This document shows positions 57,560 to 64,000 of a DNA stretch of 64,000 nt, piece after piece. The stretch's first letter is position 1. Each line of letters begins with the position of its first letter. The translations under genes were made by a program, and so were the position numbers. The stretch spans positions 50,918 through 114,917 of the forward strand of contig MNCI01026605.1 of the NCBI GenBank assembly GCA_015680685.1. The letters run 5' to 3'. The notes beneath the pieces are model-generated. The model searched no databases. It worked only from the letters and a program-made list of their open reading frames with translations, and was not told where the DNA came from. This DNA is from Gnetum montanum (lineage: Eukaryota > Streptophyta > Gnetopsida > Gnetales > Gnetaceae).

Positions 57560-57870
57560 TCAATTACGCAAAGGCCCGAAATGGCCTTAAACTAGCAACC
57601 TTCTACATTTTGCACTCAAATTACGCAAAGGCTAGAAAAGGCCCTAAACTAGCAACTTCATTTATGCATGGCACTTGAATCAGCTACTACCCGAAATGGC
57701 CTTAAACTAGCAATTTCACTTACCCTTTGTATCTAAATCCCATTTATGCTTGGAACGTAAATTTCATTCACGCTCTATACCAGAATCCAATTTAGGCTTC
57801 CTTTTCGTACTTTAAAACTAAAAATGACAAAAAGAGGCCCGAAACGGCCTTAAACTAGCAATATCATTTA
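57560..57870 (+). repeat. E8 post-protease repeats (GAAATGGCCTTAAACTAGCAA)
   Basis: Four units with core GGCCTTAAACTAGCAA at about 57570-57600, 57630-57655, 57690-57712 and 57838-57862, separated by AT-rich stretches. Bases 57357-57559 before them show nothing else. Confidence 0.85.
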
Positions 57871-57904
57871 TGTTTTACATGTAGACAATTTAACAGCCTG
57901 CGAC

Positions 57905-59354
57905 CTCATCATTCCATGATCTCAGATCCCCGACCTCATCACGTAGAGCCATTCTCTCCTTCTCCGACCTGTGCAATCTCTTCCAGAGGTCCTCATTTAC
58001 ACTCTGACACTCCTATAAGGAGCAAGTTGAGCATAAAGCACATTTACGTATTTCTTCATAAATGTTGTACGACACAATGGTTGCTTCTGATGAGGGCCTG
58101 GAAGTGTCTAAATCAATGGGTGCTGATGGGACCCACTTGAGGCGAGCTCCTAATAACATGAAAATAACAGTTAGGCATAATTAAGTAGCATAATGTCACA
58201 GTAAAAAAACCTCTATGTAATTATCGTAGTATACCAGCTTCAGGATCGATTCACTCTAAGCGACCGATCATATCTTGAACAACCCCTTCCATAAAGGTGA
58301 ATTTATTAGGAAATTTGCCCCAGGATTGAGTCACCATCGCTGTCAAGGGCACACTCTGGTCACCTTTTACCCAGGACAAAAGGTATGACTGAGATATTAC
58401 GACAACTAGTACAAAATAAAAATTAATTTTATCAAGAGACAAACCACTTGCCTTGGTTAATTCCAGTTGAAAGGACTTCGGCATCCTCCACAGCTATTTC
58501 CTCTTCACGCGCAGGAGGCTGTGCACTCCTCGTCTTATTAACTAGGGCCTCTTCTTCTGAGACTGAGGCCCCTTCTCCACACTATAAGATCATAGCCCCT
58601 ATTTTAGGGGTCAACCGGTCTACAACCTTTTCCCTCACTATCAGACAACATGGCTAGTTAACATAGGATTGCACTTTTTGTTCAACGAATGTTATGCTAC
58701 ATAACGATGTCTCTACACAAACTGTACCTGTTAATACATCTTCACACTTACTGCTTGGAGGATTGCTCCTCTAAAATCTGATCTGCATTTTCCTCCCAAC
58801 ACCACCCACTGGATTGGAAGATCCCTCGTTCAAACGAGGCTTTTTCTGTGGCACTGATGAATCCACTATCTCAGCAGCTAGGCGCTTCCCTCTCAACACA
58901 TCGCTAATGTAAGAGGGAGGCACTCCATCCACACTGTCTTGGCCCCACATTCGAGGTGCAGCCATACTTCTAGTCATCACCAAGAGCGACTCCCCAATCC
59001 CCTCAGGTGGTTCTTGTGACTAGATAGTGCCGAAAATATGGGAGATCCATGGTTTGGAGATCTAGGTGCGATCCTATTGCACCTAGACCCCATTCCTCTA
59101 GACCACCAAAAATTTGGCAAAACACTGAAAGCAAGCTATGAAGAAGGCAAAATGCACATTGAAACAGGTTTCGAGGTTCTAGCGAAGCCTGATCATCTCA
59201 ACGCGCAATCCTTCAGCAAAATAGCTTGCCCAATTGAAGCGTGTCCCCTCCTCCAAGACCTCTCGCATGATTCAGGCCTACTCAATGGTGAGGAATCTCC
59301 CCTGCGAGAGTGTCTTGGGGAAGGCTCGGGCCCGAAAAAGTGGGTAAACGGTGT
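57905..59354 (-). pseudogene. E8 passenger gene remnant (exons 4-7)
   Basis: Minus-strand exons alignable to the E2 and E3 passenger genes: exon 4 part 59354-58752 (TVYPLFRARAFPKTLSQGRF; TRFNWASYFAEGLRVEMIRL; QEPPEGIGESLLVMT), exon 5 58653-58452, exon 6 58388-58235 (WGKFPNKFTFMEGVVQDMIG) and part of exon 7 58149 to about 57905 (ARLKWVPSAPIDLDTSRPSS; LWKRLHRSEKERMALRDEVG). The exon 5 donor reads GCAAGT in place of GTAAGT. Exons 1-3 are beyond E9; the end of exon 7 and exon 8 are missing. Stops present. This is the third independent host of the gene. Confidence 0.7.
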
Positions 59355-60608
59355 TGTACCGCCCGAAATCGTCGGTCCCCGGCTGGAACGGAAAACGCAG
59401 ACCGCGGGATCGCAGGACGAGCACAGATGACCCCACCTTCGCCTGAGGGTGTGCTGGAATGCACGAAGGTAGGGTACCTTGGGTGGTCCACACGCGGATC
59501 AGACAAGGATTTCCCCGAGCGCCACCAAAGTGTTATACGCTGGGTTATGTGTAAACGGTGTGTAAACAGTGAAACAGACATAGATAGAGCGTAAGAGTAA
59601 AAGGGCGTAAACAGGGTCGGGCGTAAACAGCATAAACAAATATAGGCCCACCATAAGCGTATACAGGCATGAACAGCGTGAACAGCATAAACAAGTGTAA
59701 AGAGTGTAAGCAAAATGTAAACAGCGTAAACAGTGTGGGCGTATATGGACGTGAACGGAGCGTGAACGTAAACAGGCGTAAACGAAGCGTGGGCCAAATT
59801 GACGTAAAACTGTAAGAGAACTTGCAACAAACGTAAACAGTGGATTACAGAGTCAAAATGTTGTGCACCGGTCTAACACAGTCGTGTAGGGACACAAGGT
59901 GGACGTAAAGCCCCGGTGGATGCAGGAATGCAGCTGGTTGGCACGGTAGGCGGAGCGCGGACTGTGCTCGGCGTACAGGACTTCCAGCGTAAGCGTAAGC
60001 GTAAGGGGTTTCTGGGCTCTTGTTTGCAGTGTAATTTCTCTGGGTCTGCTCTGGTGAATTTTTGCCGACCTGGAATTTACGGAAGACTGGGCTATTTATA
60101 GGGGTAGGGTTACCGGGAAAATCGGACTGGGAGACACGTGGCGTATAAACCGGGCGTTTACAATTTAGAAACATGGTATACACTGGGCATATACGCTACA
60201 AGAGGCCGGCGTATACGCTAGGCGTATACGCTGGGCGTATACGCTGGGCGTGGACTTGGATGGATGCTGGCGTATACGCTGGGGCGTATACGCTGGGGCG
60301 TATACGCTGATGGATGCTGGACGTCGACTTGCTTCAATTCTTGCTCCTGTTGCACCTGCTGAGCATGTGAGGCGTGTATGCTGAGCGTCGGGCGTAGACG
60401 TCAGGCATAGACGCCGGGCGTAGATGCTGGCACAACACTTGGTTTAAAACTGGGCGTATACGCTGGCACAGCACTTTGTAAAAACCAGGTGTTTCGATTC
60501 TCAGAGTTGCCCTGTGTGACTTCAAATGTAGCCAAAGTCGTTTGTAGGTCACGGGGATCTGCTTCTTGTCAGACAAATGCTAAACTCAAAAATTTTTGTG
60601 GTGTTTCA
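59355..60608 (-). repeat. E9 3' LTR (family 1, 1254 bp)
   Basis: Plus-strand ends TGTACCGCCCG and GTGTTTCA. On the minus strand G-box at 60135-60140, TATAAATA at 60093-60100, palindromic U3 array at about 60175-60480. Open frames crossing it are repeat-derived. Confidence 0.93.
60093..60140 (-). promoter_or_regulatory. E9 LTR promoter: G-box and TATA box
   Basis: CACGTG 60135-60140 and TATAAATA 60093-60100 (minus), the same arrangement as E1. Confidence 0.7.
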
Positions 60609-61589
60609 TTGGCCCCTCTTTGTTGATGCTTGGAGGAATCGACCCGAGAAGCGTCGACAAAGAAGCGCAAAACACCACAAGCAGCTTGATAAAAGCTTTG
60701 TCCTTTGCCAGTTGACCAGACATCATCGTACTGTGTTCAGTGGTGAATGGAATTGAAAGGGTGAGATTGGTAACTGGTAGGAGGGAAGGGATCATGAGGA
60801 TCGATGACTGCCCAAGGGATCATGCTGGGGAAGTGGGATGTTCAGGGGTGCGGCATGCCGGTCCTTGTCGATAGCCATCTTTTGGCAGACTCGGGATTCA
60901 AGCATGTGATGTGCGTCCTTTGGCGGAATAGTGCTCTTGGTGATTTTTCAAGAGAACCGGTTGTCACTACCAAAGCCACGGGGTGATGTTTTGCATTCTT
61001 TGGAGGAACAACTCCCTTCTTTGGGGAAACTGTTGACGAAGAGCCAAAGCCATGCGATAGGATATTTCTTGACTACTTTTGACATGAGTACGTATTTTCA
61101 AGACCGATACCTTCCCGCTTGGGGCTTATATGGGAAGTGCCAAGGGTCCCGTTTTTTTTTTTTGAACTTTGTCCTTGTACTCATGCGCGAANGCGAATAT
61201 TGTGTTTTGTGTGTTACGACTATTGTAATGTTCGCAGTGTGCAATAATTTGGTAAACAGATAATGGGTTTTCGGGGAATGGGGATGTGCAGGTTAATGGT
61301 TTGATTTAGTCTTGCCAGGTGGACAAATGGACATTGCCTCATCTTGCCGCCTATGATGAAACGCACTCTCGTACGAGAACTTCCGAGCGTCATCCTGCGA
61401 ACACAACTCCAAAGAGACAAGAAAACCATGAGTGAATTAATGAGTTTAGATTTAAACAACTGCAGGTGAACAAAAATATTGGGGCGATTCTGAGCATTGA
61501 ATGCTAATGCCGACGATGCTAATGAGGGATGCAATGATATCTGATGAATGAATATGGCTGTGGAGTGAAGAGTCGAAGATGAACGTGCC
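60609..61589 (-). other. E9 polypurine tract and 3' untranslated region
   Basis: AAAGAGGGGCCAA (60609-60621, minus) next to the LTR, then sequence conserved with 1226-2200 of E1, including the poly-A run (61150-61163 as T on the plus strand) and a single N at 61192. No gene. Confidence 0.75.
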
Positions 61590-61925
61590 AGTTTATAGTC
61601 TTAGCGGACTATTATGGGTTAGTTTTGTGTCGTAACCCATTGGACATTACCTGTTTAACGTCGTGGCAGATGTTACGTTGCCAGTTTTGAGTCTTAGCGG
61701 ACCATGTAGAGGCGAGCTAGTTTATAGTCTTAGCGGACTCAGATGGCTGAGACGGTGGTAGTTTATTGTCGTGCTAGACGGATGCTAGTTTACAATCATG
61801 GCAGACATCGTGGTATTAGTTTAAAGTCATAATCCAGGACTGTTCTGTGGTATCAGTTTATAGTCATGATTCCAGGACTACTCTGTGGTATCAGTTTATA
61901 GTCGTGATTCCAGGACTAGCACGTA
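61590..61925 (-). repeat. E9 post-integrase repeat array
   Basis: Three 37-38 bp units (core ATGACTATAAACTGATACC on the minus strand) at about 61810-61915, then diverged TATAAACT units down to 61590. Mirror image of 826-1225. Confidence 0.87.
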
Positions 61926-61938
61926 CCTGAGTTCGAAT

Positions 61939-63200
61939 TCATGTATAGAACGATTTTAGGAATACATGATTGGTTGGATTTGCAAATTCTTTTCCGTCCA
62001 TGTCAACTAGCTTGAATGCTCCGTTGTCGAATGCTTTGATGACCAGATAAGGCCCTTCCCAGTTGACTGAGAACTTATCTGGGTGTTCTCGAACAGCCTT
62101 AAGCATGAGGTCTCCTTCTTTGATGGGGCTCTTATGAATGTCATGTCGATGTCGTTGCCGTTGTTGTTTTTGGTGCCATTCGATCTGATCAAGTGCACGT
62201 ACGTGCTCCTCCTCCACTGAGTCGAGGTCCACGATGTGTAAATCATTGTTTTGCTCATCGTCGAGGAGTCCGAAAAGCGTGATCCTTAGGGATGGTACCT
62301 GTAATTCTAAAGGTAAAACAGCTTCTAAACCATAAACAAGACTGTATGGAGTTTTACCTGTCGAAGTCCGATGTGTAGTACGATATGCCCATAATGCATA
62401 CACCAGTTGTTCGTGCCATCTTCGTTTACCTTGGGCAAGCATCTTTTTAAGTATTGTGATGATTGTCTTATTTGTCGCTTCTACCTACCCATTGCTCTGA
62501 GGATATTAAGGGGATGAAAACGAATGTTTGATCCCTAGACTATCACAAAACGTTTTGGTCTCGACATTGCTAAATTGTGGCCCATTGTCAGTGATGATTG
62601 TCATGGGAATGCCAAAACGGGTCACAATGTTTTCGAGGATGAAGTGGCACACGTGTTTGGAAGTAGTTCTTCTAAGGGGCGCAGCTTCTACCCATTTCGT
62701 GAAATATTCAGTTGCTGTTATGATGAAACCATGCCCGGCAGAAGATGTGGGTGTTATCGGGCCTATAAGGTCCAATCCCCACTTCTGGAAGGGCCATGTG
62801 ATTTGCGTCGTGTGCAACTCATTTGGTGGGACATGGATTAAATTATTGTGTTTTTGACAAGTACTACATATTCTGACCTTAGATAGACAATCGTACTCCA
62901 TGTGCGGCCAATAGTAACCTAAGCGTCTTATTTTGGTTGCCATTGCCTTCGGTGCAATGTGTCCCCCGCATATCCCGTCGTGCACTTGTTCAACGATTGT
63001 TTGGGCTTCGGTACTTTTGACGCATGTCAGCAGTATGCCTTCGTAGGATCGGCGACACAATGTATCTCCTATTAGTGTGTATTGTCTAGAGCGTTTGCGT
63101 ATTGCATCCTTTTGTGCGCTTGTTAAATGTTGTGGCATTTCGCCGTGCTGGAGGTATTCTTTTACGTCATCGTACCATTCATTGGCATGTGTTGTACTGA
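61939..63200 (-). pseudogene. E9 integrase
   Basis: The zinc region is complete (VHDGICGGHI, WPHMEYDC, CSTCQKH). The catalytic core keeps all three acidic residues: LDLIGP near 62760, ITDNGPQF near 62580 and the Glu in NG-stop-VEATNK near 62490. Two stops (near 62508 and 62487) lie between the second and third. The C-terminal module is intact to TAG near 61941. It is the best integrase in the window and needs few changes to explain its loss. Confidence 0.92.
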
Positions 63201-63768
63201 TAGATGCGATTGGCAGCATGTTGAGAGTATTGGTTATGGGCTCGGCACAACTGGTTATGGAACTTGGTAATGCATGAAACATGTCAGGGGATATGTTTAA
63301 GGCCAAGGTGGCTAATGCGTCTGCAACGGTATTATCATTCCTAGAGACATGTTGGACGTCGACGCTTTCGAATCGTTTAAGTAGGTGTTTAGCCAAATCA
63401 CAGTATGGTTGTCAGTGTGGCGCTTTACATGTATAGACGTCTGTGACTTCGTTTATGACTAGTTGTGAGTCCCCTCTGACTACAAGCCATGTAATGTCAG
63501 AAGTTAATGCGGCTGCGAGACCTCTAAGGAGGCCTTCATACTCTACTATGTTATTAGTACAATGAAAATTGAAGCGGTAAGGAAAAGGTTTAATTTCCCC
63601 AGAGGGGTATGTGATTACAGCAGCGGCACTTCCTCCTCGAGAGGTGGATGCTCCATCGAAGTTTAGAATGGCATCGTAGTTATCCGGCACCGTATCTATC
63701 GCATTTACATTTTCGTCTGGGAATTCCGGTTCTATTGTACCTGGATCATGTGTTGGCAACGTGGTCAT
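63201..63768 (-). pseudogene. E9 second (archaeal-type) RNase H
   Basis: NFDGASTSRGGSAAAVITYP (near 63620-63680), NNIVEYEGLLRGLAAAL, VRGDSQLVINEV (near 63445-63480) and DNTVADALATLA (near 63300-63340): all four acidic positions are kept. One stop near 63411 (CAACCA region) breaks the frame. Confidence 0.9.
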
Positions 63769-64000
63769 TTGATTTGCTATGGCTTGGCCTTTTACTGATG
63801 ATTGTGCTACGTAGCGTAGGTCGAACTCAGCTATGATGGCCTTCCAACGGGCTATCCTGCTCGATTCGTAGATATTTCCAGTTATAGCTCTGAGTACATT
63901 GTCTTTGCAAATTATATTAGCTTGGTTTTGGAAAAGATAATGTCTCCATTTCTTTAAAGAGAAAACTAAAGCTAAACATGACTTTTCTACATCGTTGTAT
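63769..64000 (-). pseudogene. E9 end of RT-RNase H block (cut by window edge)
   Basis: Reads on the minus strand like the RNase H connection of E2 and E3 (LVFSLKKWRHYLFQNQ; NIICKDNVLRAITGNIYESS; RIARWKAIIAEFDLRYVAQS). It continues beyond 64000. Confidence 0.88.

Larger units (their letters stand above)
51995..59354 (+). mobile_element. E8: family 2 Tat-type element, 5' part
   Basis: Starts with LTR TGAAACACCGTGAAAA and runs through primer site, leader, gag, protease and the passenger gene on the opposite strand. E9 cuts it at 59355, inside passenger exon 4, so RT to 3' LTR should lie beyond the window. Target duplication cannot be checked. Confidence 0.87.
59355..64000 (-). mobile_element. 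E9: 3' half of a Tat-type element (minus strand)
   Basis: Family 1 element like E1 and E3 but on the minus strand: 3' LTR 59355-60608, polypurine tract, 3' UTR, repeats, integrase, second RNase H and the end of the gypsy RNase H at the window edge. Inserted in E8 passenger exon 4; GGTGT at 59350-59354 should be one copy of its target duplication. Confidence 0.9.

Noticed and set aside
1-64000. E1 and E9 LTRs as the two ends of one element
   Set aside because: They are in opposite orientation, each has its own integrase end and polypurine tract, and their presumed target duplications differ.
1-64000. tRNA, rRNA or other structural RNA genes
   Set aside because: None recognised by eye; the tRNA-like matches are primer-binding sites only.

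Overview
This is a plant nuclear window made almost entirely of nested, mutated LTR retrotransposons of the Ty3/gypsy superfamily. The assignment to plants rests on dual-RNase H (Tat-type) pol genes, gag with a CHHC knuckle, 1.2-1.6 kb LTRs with TATAAATA/G-box promoters and a spliced plant-like passenger gene. The species cannot be told from sequence. No convincing single-copy host gene, tRNA or rRNA gene was seen. Two assembly gaps (20601-21073 and 49196-49434) and two single Ns (43454, 61192) are present.

Layout, named E1-E9. E1 (+, 1-3587): 3' end of an element (integrase, 3' UTR, 3' LTR) inserted in the RNase H of E2. E2 (-): 5' LTR 42772-44407, leader 42747-42156 continuing at 15275-15115, gag, protease, passenger gene 6399-10918 on the opposite strand, RT and RNase H down to 3588. 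E3 (+, 15276-42155, TSD GAGGC): complete element inserted in the E2 leader; about 18.3 kb without its own insertion. E4 (+, 18017-26573, TSD CCTTC): pol-less element inserted in E3 gag. E5 (-, 24550-25765, TSD CCTGG): solo LTR inside the E4 3' LTR. E6 (+, 44408 to about 50.8 kb): old AT-rich gypsy element that E2 entered. E7 (+, 50793-51994): another old LTR with primer site. E8 (+, 51995-59354): LTR, gag, protease and passenger-gene remnant. E9 (-, 59355-64000): 3' LTR, 3' UTR, integrase and RNase H of an E1-like element inserted in E8. The nest E6 > E2 > E3 > E4 > E5 is five levels deep, with target-site duplications seen for the inner three.

The most interesting content is a gene carried antisense between protease and reverse transcriptase by three different elements (E2, E3, E8). 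The E2 and E3 copies share an eight-exon layout with similar exon lengths (110/449/281/1032/327/135/824/135 and 131/450/268/1041/227/195/785/102 bp), GT-AG introns and an upstream TATA box. The predicted product has an FCP1/NIF-like HAD phosphatase segment with eroded catalytic aspartates, a segment like the plant Transposase_32-type domain, an acidic low-complexity part, a coiled-coil region and a short acidic tail. It splits each pol region into gag-protease and RT-RNaseH-aRNaseH-integrase blocks about 6 kb apart.

Two other patterns recur. Degenerate 20-40 bp repeats with a TTAAACTA/ATAAACTA core border each coding block on the sense strand. The LTR U3 regions of the E1/E3/E5/E9 family are dense arrays of the palindrome GCGTATACGC. 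All coding regions carry stops or frameshifts, so they are given as pseudogenes.
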